NCBI RefSeq assembly: GCF_000519185.1
Contig: NZ_JAFA01000001.1
Coordinates: 124,001 to 188,000, forward strand
Reading direction: 5' to 3'
Length of the DNA: 64,000 nt
DNA from: Paraburkholderia nodosa DSM 21604
GTDB lineage: Bacteria; Pseudomonadota; Gammaproteobacteria; Burkholderiales; Burkholderiaceae
Part shown: positions 48,491 to 56,873 of the stretch, one piece after another
Position numbering within the stretch: position 1 is the stretch's first letter
Layout: each line of letters starts with the position of its first letter
Program-made: the position numbers and the translations under genes
The notes under the pieces: generated by a model
What the model saw: the letters and a program-made list of their open reading frames with translations, nothing else
Told to the model about the DNA's origin: nothing
Database searches by the model: none

Positions 48491-50506
48491 ATGATCTCCC
48501 CGCTGGAAATGACGCTGTTCCTGCTGCTCGCCTCGGTGGTTGGCGTCGTGCTGTTTCGTTATCTGAATCTGCCGCCGATGCTCGGCTACCTCACGGTGGG
48601 CATTCTCGTGGGCCCGCGCTCGCTCGGCATCGTGCCGGACACGCATGGCGCGCAGAACCTGGCTGAGTTCGGCGTCGTGTTCCTGATGTTCTCCATCGGC
48701 CTCGAGTTCTCGCTCTCGAAGCTGCGCGCCATGCGCTACGCCGTGTTCGGCCTCGGGCTTTCGCAGGTGCTCGGCACGATCGTGGTGGCGCTCCTGCTCG
48801 GGCTCGCGCTGGAGCCGTGGGTGCATATCACGTGGCAGGCCTGCGTGGCGCTGGGCGGCGCGCTCGCCATGTCGTCCACGGCCATTGTCAGCAAGATGCT
48901 GTCCGAGCGGCTCGAGATCGAATCGGAGCATGGCCGCAACATTATGGGCGTGCTGCTGTTCCAGGATCTGGCCGTGGTGCCGCTTCTGATCGTGATCGCG
49001 GCGTTCGGCGGCTCGTCGGCGTCGCTCGTCGAGTCGCTCGGCACCGCCGCCGTGAAGATCGTGCTCGCGCTCGGCATTCTGCTCTTCGTCGGGCAGAAGT
49101 TCATGACGCGCTGGTTCAACGTGGTCGCGCGCCGCCGCTCGCAGGAGCTGTTCGTGCTCAACGTGCTGCTCGTCACGCTGGGCGCCGCGTTCATCACCGA
49201 CAAGTTCGGCCTCTCGCTCGCGCTCGGCGCCTTCATTGCGGGCATGCTGATCGCCGAAACGCCTTACCGGCACCAGGTGGAAGAGGACATCAAGCCGTTT
49301 CGCGACGTGCTGCTCGGCCTGTTCTTCGTGACTACGGGGATGCTGCTCAACCCGCACGTCATCTGGCAGCACCCCATCATGGTGGCGGCGTTCTTCCTCG
49401 GGCCGGTCGTGCTCAAGGCCGTGCTCATCACGGCGCTCACGCGTATTTTCGGCGCCTCGCCGGGCGTGGCCATGCGCACGGGTCTTGGCCTCGCGCAGGC
49501 CGGCGAATTCGGCTTCGTGCTGCTGAACCTCATTCTCGACAAGCATCTGGTCGACGCCACGCTGCTCCAGGCGATCCTCGCGGCCATGCTGCTGTCGATG
49601 CTCGCCGCGCCGTTCCTCATCCAGAACGCCGATCGCATCGTGCTGCGCCTGTCCTCGACGGAATGGATGCAGCAGTCGCTGATGATGACGCGCATCGCCA
49701 CGCAAAGCATCAAGCAAAGCGGCCATGTGATCGTGTGCGGCTACGGCCGCGCGGGGCAGAATCTCGCGCGCATGCTCGAATACGAAGGCCTTTCGTACGT
49801 CGCGCTCGACCTCGACCCCGACCGCGTGGCCGCGGCCGCGGCGGCGGGCGAGTCGGTGGTGTTCGGCGACGCGGCGCGGCGCGAATCGCTCGTCGCCGCG
49901 GGCATCCACCGTGCGGCCGCCGTGGCGATCACCTATGCCAACACGCAATCGGCGTTTCGCGTGCTCCATCACATTCACGAGCTGGAGCCGACCTTGCCCG
50001 TGATCGTGCGCACGGTGGACGACGCCGATCTCGAACGCCTGCTCGCCGCGGGCGCGACCGAGGTGATTCCGGAGATCGTGGAAGGCAGCCTGATGCTTGC
50101 CTCGCACATGCTGGTGCTGATGGGCGTGCCGATGCGGCGCGTGGTGCGTCGCGTGGAAGAGTTGCGCGACGAGCGCTACAGCCTCCTGCGCGGCTACTTC
50201 CACGGCACCGACGATGTGGGCGAGGACGGTCACGAGCAGGTGCGGCTACAATCCGTACCGGTCGACGAGCGCGCCGACGCCGTGGGCCGCACGCTCGCGG
50301 AACTGGGCCTGTACGAGCTCGGCGTCGAGGTGACGGCGATCCGCCGCCACGGCATTCGCGGCGTGGAACCGGACCCATCGACCAAGCTGCGCGAGGCCGA
50401 CATCGTCGTGCTGCGCGGTCTGCCCGAGCAGCTCGCGCAGGCCGAGGAGCGGCTTTCGCGGCATCGCAAGCCGGGGGCTGCCGGCGCGGGCGCGGCGGCG
50501 GCCTGA
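48491..50506 (+). CDS. CPA2-family cation:proton antiporter with RCK domains (Kef-like)
   Basis: 671 aa. About twelve membrane helices (residues 1-385) with the Na/H exchanger fold, including GLEFSLSKLRAMR and ALGAFIAGMLIAETPYRHQVE. A TrkA-N/RCK domain follows with NAD motif VIVCGYGRAGQNLARMLE (about residue 415), and a TrkA-C domain ends the protein (about 580-655). Members move K+ or Na+ out in exchange for protons. It is not a clear KefC/KefB, since no ancillary kefF or kefG is adjacent. Divergent from kdsD. Confidence 0.9.
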   Translation: MISPLEMTLFLLLASVVGVVLFRYLNLPPMLGYLTVGILVGPRSLGIVPDTHGAQNLAEFGVVFLMFSIGLEFSLSKLRAMRYAVFGLGLSQVLGTIVVALLLGLALEPWVHITWQACVALGGALAMSSTAIVSKMLSERLEIESEHGRNIMGVLLFQDLAVVPLLIVIAAFGGSSASLVESLGTAAVKIVLALGILLFVGQKFMTRWFNVVARRRSQELFVLNVLLVTLGAAFITDKFGLSLALGAFIAGMLIAETPYRHQVEEDIKPFRDVLLGLFFVTTGMLLNPHVIWQHPIMVAAFFLGPVVLKAVLITALTRIFGASPGVAMRTGLGLAQAGEFGFVLLNLILDKHLVDATLLQAILAAMLLSMLAAPFLIQNADRIVLRLSSTEWMQQSLMMTRIATQSIKQSGHVIVCGYGRAGQNLARMLEYEGLSYVALDLDPDRVAAAAAAGESVVFGDAARRESLVAAGIHRAAAVAITYANTQSAFRVLHHIHELEPTLPVIVRTVDDADLERLLAAGATEVIPEIVEGSLMLASHMLVLMGVPMRRVVRRVEELRDERYSLLRGYFHGTDDVGEDGHEQVRLQSVPVDERADAVGRTLAELGLYELGVEVTAIRRHGIRGVEPDPSTKLREADIVVLRGLPEQLAQAEERLSRHRKPGAAGAGAAAA

Positions 50507-50615
50507 TACGCCGTCGTTGTCACCTTCGCTGCCGCAATCGCGAGACTGCGCCAAGGGGTTCTGCCCCGTTTAAATAGCTCCACCGTTCTTTATCCAGCCA
50601 CTACCCGGAGAAATC

Positions 50616-51182
50616 ATGTCCAACGCACCTGCGAACCCGAGCGCTGAAGCCGCCCAGTTCGTGAACAGCCTGATCCGCACGGTGCCCGACTGGCCTCAGC
50701 CGGGAGTGCAGTTCCGCGATATCACGCCGCTCATCGGCCATCCGAAGGGCCTGCGCGTGCTGATCGACCTGTTCGTCGAGCGCTATGTCGATGCGAAGCT
50801 TGACTACGTGGCAGGGCTCGACGCGCGCGGTTTCATCATCGGGCCGATCGTCGCGTATGAGCTGAACGTGGGCTTCATTCCGATCCGCAAGATCGGCAAG
50901 CTGCCGTACAAGACCGTTTCCGAGACCTACAAGCTCGAATACGGCGAAGCGACCGTCGAGATTCACGAGGACGCCTGCGGCAAGGGCGACCGCGTCGTGA
51001 TCGTCGACGACCTGATCGCCACTGGCGGCACCATGATGGCCGGCAAGCTGCTGCTCGAACGCCTCGGCGCGAGCGTGGTGGAGGGCGCCGCGATCATCGA
51101 TCTCCCGGACCTGGGCGGCTCGAAGCTGCTCACCGATGCAGGCCTGCCGCTCTTCACCGTGACCGCCTTCGGCGGGCACTGA
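50616..51182 (+). CDS. apt: Adenine phosphoribosyltransferase
   Basis: 188 aa. Salvages adenine to AMP with PRPP. Contains [31 protein letters not shown] and the PRPP-binding motif [17 protein letters not shown]. Start follows cggagaaatc. A LysE-type exporter gene follows after 31 bp; no functional link is obvious. Confidence 0.97.
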   Translation: MSNAPANPSAEAAQFVNSLIRTVPDWPQPGVQFRDITPLIGHPKGLRVLIDLFVERYVDAKLDYVAGLDARGFIIGPIVAYELNVGFIPIRKIGKLPYKTVSETYKLEYGEATVEIHEDACGKGDRVVIVDDLIATGGTMMAGKLLLERLGASVVEGAAIIDLPDLGGSKLLTDAGLPLFTVTAFGGH

Positions 51183-51213
51183 AACCCGAACGCACACCGC
51201 CACGAGTCGACTC

Positions 51214-51828
51214 ATGCCGAATTTCGCGCTCTTTCTCGCCACCTCCATCGCCATCACGTTCGCGCCCGGTCCCGACAATCTCCAGGTGCTCGCACGCGGC
51301 ATTTCGCAGGGCCGCGCCGCCGGTCTCGTGGCCGCGCTCGGCTTCGCCGCGGGCGTGACGTTCCACACCACGCTCGCCGCACTCGGCGTGGCCGCCGTGC
51401 TGCGTTCTTCGCCGCTCGCGTTCCAGATCCTCAAGCTCGCCGGCGCCGCGTATCTCGTGTGGATCGGCGTGAAGGCGCTGCGCAGCCAGGGTCTCGCCGC
51501 CGCCGGCGACAGGCCGCGCCAGCCGCTCTCCGCGATCTTTCGCCAGAGCGTGCTCGGCAACATCATGAATCCGAAGGTGACGCTGTTCTTCGTCGTGTTC
51601 CTGCCGCAGTTCGTCGACCCGCATGGCGCGCAGCACGTCACGCTGCAGATGCTCGAGCTCGGCCTCGTGTTCATGGCGCAGACGGTCGTGGTGTTCTCCG
51701 TCTTCGGGCTGTGCGCGGGCACGATCGGCGGCTGGTTGAAACGACGCCCGCGCGCGGGCGTGTGGCTCGACCGACTCGCCGGCGTCACCTTCATCGCCAT
51801 CGGCGTTCGCGTCGCCCTGCGCGACTGA
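51214..51828 (+). CDS. LysE/RhtB family amino-acid exporter
   Basis: 204 aa with six predicted helices. Family marks are FAPGPDNLQVLARGISQGR near the N-terminus, AGVTFHTTLAALGVA, AYLVWIGVKALRSQG and SVLGNIMNPKVTLFFVVFLP. It exports amino acids or derivatives such as homoserine or threonine; the substrate cannot be read from sequence. Confidence 0.92.
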   Translation: MPNFALFLATSIAITFAPGPDNLQVLARGISQGRAAGLVAALGFAAGVTFHTTLAALGVAAVLRSSPLAFQILKLAGAAYLVWIGVKALRSQGLAAAGDRPRQPLSAIFRQSVLGNIMNPKVTLFFVVFLPQFVDPHGAQHVTLQMLELGLVFMAQTVVVFSVFGLCAGTIGGWLKRRPRAGVWLDRLAGVTFIAIGVRVALRD

Positions 51829-51846
51829 TCTACGGAGTCCTGATCG

Positions 51847-52746
51847 ATGACCTTGCCTTGCATTACCGACGCGCGGCGCTTCGATGCTGGCGCGCATCTG
51901 CCGTTTCATATCGGCGACGAGCGCGTGGGCTGGATACGCGAGAACGACGTGGCGCGGCTCGCGCGCTGGCCCGACGTGTTCGAAATCGACGGCGATGCGC
52001 ATAGCGCGCGCGTGACGCTCGCCCCGCACTTCGATAGTGTCGAAGCACGCAGTGCGGCGCTTGGCTCGGTGATCGGCGCACTCGCGGCGGAAGGACACAT
52101 TCCGGGCTGGCGCAACGAAACCTACGCGATCCGCAATGCCTTCGACGCGCCGCCGCTCGCCTTTATCGAACGCGCGGCCTCGCGCTTTTTCGGCACGATG
52201 ACGTACGCGGTGCATCTAAACGGCGTCGTAGAATACGGTGATTCCGGTGTGGCCGGCTTAGGTGCCGCCGGCTCAGGGTCGCGCGGCGCGCCGCAACTGT
52301 GGATCGCGCGGCGCAGCGACACCAAGGCCACCGACCCCGGCATGCTGGATAACGTCGTGGCGGGCGGCATCGGCTGGGGCTTCGGCATCGAAGCCACGCT
52401 TGTGAAGGAATGCTGGGAAGAGGCGGGCATTGCCGAGGAGCTGGCGCGCGAGGCGCGCGCGGGCCGCACCGTGCACGTGCTGCAGTCGCTGCCGGAAGGC
52501 ACGCAGGCCGAGCAGATCTTCATCTACGATCTCGTGCTCCCGGCCGATTTCGTGCCGCACAACCAGGACGGCGAAGTGGGCGAGCATCGCCTCGCGCGCA
52601 TCGACGAAGCCGCGCGCTGGATCGAGGAGGGCGCGATGACGGTGGACGCGAGCCTCGCGACACTCGACTGCCTGCTGCGCCGCCAATGGATAGACGAAGA
52701 CGCGTGCGAGGGCATTGCCGCGATCTTCGAACCGCCGACGCTGTGA
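51847..52746 (+). CDS. DUF4743-NUDIX hydrolase
   Basis: 299 aa. An N-terminal DUF4743 region (about residues 1-115) and a NUDIX domain. The NUDIX box is GWGFGIEATLVKECWEEAGI with Lys in place of the usual Arg before Glu; the EE pair needed for Mg is present. Plant and yeast relatives act on damaged thiamine diphosphates; here the substrate is unproven. It lies 18 bp after the LysE gene. Confidence 0.9.
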   Translation: MTLPCITDARRFDAGAHLPFHIGDERVGWIRENDVARLARWPDVFEIDGDAHSARVTLAPHFDSVEARSAALGSVIGALAAEGHIPGWRNETYAIRNAFDAPPLAFIERAASRFFGTMTYAVHLNGVVEYGDSGVAGLGAAGSGSRGAPQLWIARRSDTKATDPGMLDNVVAGGIGWGFGIEATLVKECWEEAGIAEELAREARAGRTVHVLQSLPEGTQAEQIFIYDLVLPADFVPHNQDGEVGEHRLARIDEAARWIEEGAMTVDASLATLDCLLRRQWIDEDACEGIAAIFEPPTL

Positions 52747-52821
52747 AAGGGCGCCGGTTCTCTTAGCAAAGCCCAAAGCCCTTTTAGCAACACCAAAGTA
52801 TTGACGGGAGTTACCAAGGTC

Positions 52822-53691
52822 ATGTCGACCGATCACAGCTTCATCCTCAAACTGTCGTGCGCCGACCGGCCTGGCATCGTGCATGCCGTGTCGGGCTTTC
52901 TGTTCGAGCGCGGCAGCAATATTCTCGACTCGGCCCAGTTCGGCGACAGCCACACGGGCGAGTTCTTCATGCGCGTGCACTTCCAGCAAGTGGGCGGCGA
53001 CCCGGGCCTCGACGGCCTGCGCAGTGCGTTCGAGCCGCTCGCACAGGAATTCGGCATGCGCTGGGAGCTGCATGACGCGAACGTGAAGCCGCGCGTCGTC
53101 ATCATGGTCTCGAAGATCGGCCATTGCCTGAACGACCTGTTGTTCCGCTATCGCACCGGCCAGCTGCCTATCGAGATTCCGGCGATCATCTCGAATCACA
53201 AGGACTTCTATCAGCTCGCCGCGAGCTACAACATTCCGTTCCATCACTTCCCGCTGCTCGGCGGCACTGAGGCCGACAAGGCAGCGCAGGAAGCGCGCGT
53301 GCTCGAAGTGGTGAACCGCGAAGGCGCCGATCTCGTGGTGCTCGCGCGCTACATGCAGATCCTCTCGCCGCAGCTTTGCAATGCGCTCGAAGGCCACGCG
53401 ATCAATATCCATCATTCGTTCCTGCCGAGCTTCAAGGGCGCGAAGCCGTACTACCAGGCGTTCGACCGTGGCGTGAAGCTGATCGGCGCGACGGCGCACT
53501 ATGTGACGTCCGATCTCGACGAAGGCCCGATCATCGAGCAGGAAGTCGAGCGCGTGGATCACAACATGACGCCGGACCAGCTCACCGCCATTGGCCGCGA
53601 CGTGGAATGCGTGACGCTCGCGCGCGCGGTGAAGTGGCACGTGGAGCATCGCATCGTGCTCAACGGGCACAAGACGGTCGTGTTCCGCTGA
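52822..53691 (+). CDS. purU: Formyltetrahydrofolate deformylase
   Basis: 289 aa. An N-terminal ACT domain (residues 5-85; SFILKLSCADRPGIVHAVSG) and the formyltransferase-like catalytic domain with the Asn-His of NIHHSFLPSF and the Asp of SDLDEGPIIEQEVERVDH. It releases formate from 10-formyl-THF to balance one-carbon pools. The start MSTDHSF at 52822 is the family start; seven codons upstream are open. A terminator follows. Confidence 0.96.
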   Translation: MSTDHSFILKLSCADRPGIVHAVSGFLFERGSNILDSAQFGDSHTGEFFMRVHFQQVGGDPGLDGLRSAFEPLAQEFGMRWELHDANVKPRVVIMVSKIGHCLNDLLFRYRTGQLPIEIPAIISNHKDFYQLAASYNIPFHHFPLLGGTEADKAAQEARVLEVVNREGADLVVLARYMQILSPQLCNALEGHAINIHHSFLPSFKGAKPYYQAFDRGVKLIGATAHYVTSDLDEGPIIEQEVERVDHNMTPDQLTAIGRDVECVTLARAVKWHVEHRIVLNGHKTVVFR

Positions 53692-53718
53692 TCTTTCGTT
53701 GATCGCGTGCGACACCAT

Positions 53719-53752
53719 GCCGTAGCGTGTTCCATGACGCGCTACGGCTTTT
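53719..53752 (+). terminator. Rho-independent terminator after purU
   Basis: Perfect 9-bp stem gccgtagcg/cgctacggc, 12-nt loop, followed by tttt. Confidence 0.82.
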
Positions 53753-53901
53753 CGAACTATTCTTATTGCTCTCCGGCGCGTTCGCATGCATGCGATTTTT
53801 CTTCCGCGCCAACTCGTTCCCTCGGTATTACTCCTTAAGTTCTAGTGGCGCATCGTCGCGCACTCCCTGCGGAGAATAGTCCGCACCTTTCGTCTTTCCT
53901 A

Positions 53902-53930
53902 CTCTTGTCACGTCAACTAAACGACAAGAG
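53902..53930 (+). promoter_or_regulatory. 5'-leader hairpin that covers the narK ribosome site
   Basis: ctcttgtc (53902-53909) is the exact complement of gacaagag (53923-53930), 13 nt apart. The second arm contains the aagag part of the ribosome site of the gene at 53939. In RNA it could limit translation. Unproven. Confidence 0.45.
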
Positions 53931-53938
53931 GGAAATTC

Positions 53939-55264
53939 ATGAAAGCCGCCCCATCCCCGCAGGCGGAACCTGTAGCCGATAGCCGAGCCTGGCGCGTGCT
54001 GGGTTCGAGCACCTTCGCGTTCACGATCTGCTTTGCCGTCTGGATGATGTTCGCGATCCTCGGCATTCCGCTCAAAAAACAGCTTCACCTCACCGATACC
54101 GAATTCGGCCTGATTGCCGCGATGCCCGTGCTCACCGGCTCGCTCGCCCGCGTGCCGCTCGGCATCTGGACCGACCGCTTCGGCGGGCGCATCGTCTTCT
54201 TCATCACCATGCTCGTGACCGTCGTGCCGATCTGGCTCGTCACGTACGCGACGCAACTGTGGCAATTCCTCACGCTCGGCCTGTTCGCGGGGTTCGCCGG
54301 CGCATCGTTCTCAGTCGGCACGCCCTATGTCGCGCGCTGGTTCCCGAAGTCGCGCCAGGGTCTTGCCATGGGCATCTTCGGCGCAGGCAATTCGGGCGCC
54401 GCGCTCAACAAGTTCGTGGCGCCGGTGCTGATCGTCGCGGCCGGCACGTGGACCATCGTGCCGAAGGTCTATGCCGTTGCGATGCTCGCGACGGCGCTGC
54501 TGTTCTGGATGTTCTCCGCGAGCAACCCGGCGCACCGCGTACCCGGCACGCAGAGCGTTGCGAGCCAGATGCGCGTGCTTGCTGACCCGCGCGTGCTGCG
54601 CTATGCGCAGTATTACTCGGTGGTGTTCGGCGGCTATGTCGGCCTCGCGCTGTGGATGCCGCAGTACTACGTGAACCAGTACGGCTTCGGCATCGAGCAG
54701 GCCGCGTTTCTCGCTGCGTGCTTCTCGCTGCCCGGCGGCGTGCTGCGTGCGCTAGGCGGCTGGCTCTCCGACCGCTATGGCGCCTATCGCACGACGTGGG
54801 CCGTGATGTGGGTCGCGCTCGCGTGCTTCTTCCTGTTGAGCTATCCGCCGACCGACTTCACGATCCACGGCGCGCATGGCCCGCTCGCTCTGCATATCAG
54901 CACGGGACCGGTGTTCTACACGGTGCTGATGTTCGTCGTCGGCATTGCGATGGCGGTGGGCAAGGCCTCGGTCTTCAAGTTCATCGGCGACGAGTACACC
55001 GACAACATCGGCGCCGTCTCCGGCGTCGTGGGGCTGGCGGGCGGTCTCGCGGGCTTCGTGCTGCCGATCCTGTTCGGCCTGCTCGTCGACCTCACGGGCG
55101 TGCGTACCACCTGCTTCATGCTGATGTTCGGCGCCACCGTGGTGAGCCTGCTGTTCATGCACTTCTCGTTCCGCCCCGAAGCGCTCGCCCACGGCAGCGC
55201 GAAGCTCGCGCGCAAGGTTAGCGCCGCGACGCCGGCGCCGAAGGAAACCACGTACTCCGAATGA
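53939..55264 (+). CDS. narK: NarK-family nitrate/nitrite transporter, first copy
   Basis: 441 aa, twelve helices, MFS fold. NarK-type features include WMMFAILGIPLKKQLHLTDT, the motif GIWTDRFGGRIVFF, GASFSVGTPYVARWFPKSRQ and a second-half SDRYGAYRTTW. It resembles the NarK1 type, thought to be a proton-coupled nitrate importer. Ribosome site aagaggg. It heads the narK-narK2-narGHJI gene row. I see no clean FNR box upstream. Confidence 0.93.
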   Translation: MKAAPSPQAEPVADSRAWRVLGSSTFAFTICFAVWMMFAILGIPLKKQLHLTDTEFGLIAAMPVLTGSLARVPLGIWTDRFGGRIVFFITMLVTVVPIWLVTYATQLWQFLTLGLFAGFAGASFSVGTPYVARWFPKSRQGLAMGIFGAGNSGAALNKFVAPVLIVAAGTWTIVPKVYAVAMLATALLFWMFSASNPAHRVPGTQSVASQMRVLADPRVLRYAQYYSVVFGGYVGLALWMPQYYVNQYGFGIEQAAFLAACFSLPGGVLRALGGWLSDRYGAYRTTWAVMWVALACFFLLSYPPTDFTIHGAHGPLALHISTGPVFYTVLMFVVGIAMAVGKASVFKFIGDEYTDNIGAVSGVVGLAGGLAGFVLPILFGLLVDLTGVRTTCFMLMFGATVVSLLFMHFSFRPEALAHGSAKLARKVSAATPAPKETTYSE

Positions 55265-55309
55265 TCCAACCTGCGCCGCGCGTGCGGCGCCTACCGAACG
55301 AGCACAATC

Positions 55310-56704
55310 ATGTCCAAGTATCTCCTGACCCAATGGGAGCCCGAGAACACCCGGTTCTGGCAGGCTTCCGGCGAGCAGATCGCCACCCGTAACCTGTGGA
55401 TTTCGATTCCCGCGCTGATGCTGGCGTTCGTGGTGTGGTCGCTGTGGAGCGTCACGGTCGTCAATCTCGACAAGGGCGGCTTTCACTTCACGAAGAACGA
55501 ACTCTTCTGGCTCACGGCGCTGCCCGCGCTTTCGGGCGCCACGCTGCGCATCTTCTATTCGTTTCTCGTGCCGATTTTCGGCGGCCGCCGCTTCACGGCG
55601 ATCTCCACGGCGAGTCTCCTGATCCCGGCCTTCGGCATGGGCTTCGCGCTGCGCGATCCGTCCACCTCGTATTCGACGCTGCTCGTGCTTGCCCTGCTGT
55701 GCGGTCTTGGCGGCGCGAACTTCAGCTCGTCGATGGCGAACATCAGCTTCTTCTTCCCGAAGGCGCGCAAGGGTTTTGCCACCGGCCTCAACGCGGGCAT
55801 CGGCAACCTCGGTGTCTCGCTCGTGCAGTTCGTCACGCCGATCGTCATCTCGACGGCCGTGTTCGCGGGCCTGCTTGGCGACGGGCAGACCTACGTGAAG
55901 GACGGCGTCGAGCACAGCATCTGGCTACAGAACGCGGGCTTCGTGTGGATTCCGCTCATCGTTGTTTCTTCGTTCGCCGCGTGGTTCGGCATGAACGACA
56001 TCGCCGATGCAAAGGCCTCGTTCCGTGAGCAGGCCGTGATCTTCCGCCGCGCGCACAACTGGATCATGTGCTTTCTCTATGTCGGCACGTTCGGCTCGTT
56101 CATCGGTTTCTCGGCCGGCCTCGCGCTTCTCACGAAGGCCGAGTTTCCCGCCATCAACCCGACTGCATGGGCCTTCCTCGGGCCGCTCGCTGGCGCGCTC
56201 ACGCGCCCCGTTGGCGGCTGGATCTCGGACAAGCTCGGCGGCGCGCGCGTCACGCTCTGGACCTTCCTCGCGATGATCGTCGCGGTGATGGGCGTAATCG
56301 TGTTCCTGCCGGGCGGCGCGCTGGGCGGCGCACAGGGCAGCTTCGCCGGCTTCCTCGCGATGTTCGTCGTGCTGTTCGCACTCACGGGCATCGGCAACGG
56401 CTCGACCTTCCGCATGATTCCCGTGATCTTCCTCACGCAGCATCAACGCGCCGCGAAGGGCAAGGGCGATGAGGCGAAGCGCAGCGCGCTCGCCGAAGCG
56501 GGCAAGGAATCAGCGGCAGTGCTCGGCTTCGCGGGCGCAATGGGTGCATACGGCGGCTTCTTCATTCCGAAGAGCTTTGGCACGTCGCTCGACATGACCG
56601 GCTCACCGGTCGGCGCGCTTGTGTGCTTCATCGGCTTCTATGTGGTGTGCGCGGTGGTGACGTGGTTGTTCTATGCACGCCGCAACGCGTCCATGCCTTG
56701 CTGA
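55310..56704 (+). CDS. narK2: NarK-family nitrate/nitrite transporter, second copy
   Basis: 464 aa, twelve helices. The nitrate signature blocks are GLGGANFSSSMANISFFFPK with ATGLNAGIGNLGVS, and TGIGNGSTFRMIPVIF in the second half. It resembles the NarK2 type, nitrate/nitrite antiport. In some bacteria NarK1 and NarK2 are one fused protein; here they are separate genes 45 bp apart. narG follows after 169 bp. Confidence 0.94.
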   Translation: MSKYLLTQWEPENTRFWQASGEQIATRNLWISIPALMLAFVVWSLWSVTVVNLDKGGFHFTKNELFWLTALPALSGATLRIFYSFLVPIFGGRRFTAISTASLLIPAFGMGFALRDPSTSYSTLLVLALLCGLGGANFSSSMANISFFFPKARKGFATGLNAGIGNLGVSLVQFVTPIVISTAVFAGLLGDGQTYVKDGVEHSIWLQNAGFVWIPLIVVSSFAAWFGMNDIADAKASFREQAVIFRRAHNWIMCFLYVGTFGSFIGFSAGLALLTKAEFPAINPTAWAFLGPLAGALTRPVGGWISDKLGGARVTLWTFLAMIVAVMGVIVFLPGGALGGAQGSFAGFLAMFVVLFALTGIGNGSTFRMIPVIFLTQHQRAAKGKGDEAKRSALAEAGKESAAVLGFAGAMGAYGGFFIPKSFGTSLDMTGSPVGALVCFIGFYVVCAVVTWLFYARRNASMPC

Positions 56705-56873
56705 TTCGGATTAGTCCTTTGGGAGTAGCGCGAACTCTCCCGTTGATGAATGGGCAGGCACGCGCCTGCTCGCCATACTTGGAACGATACAGCTGCCCGT
56801 CGCCACGCTTGCAACGCAAGCGGACGGCGACAGGCACGATCGATCGATTCCAGCAGCAGTCCCGGAGAACCTG

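Noticed and set aside
53829..53835. tactcct, a NarL-like heptamer upstream of narK
   Set aside because: A single heptamer without the inverted partner is expected by chance. I found no TTGAT-N4-ATCAA Fnr box either.
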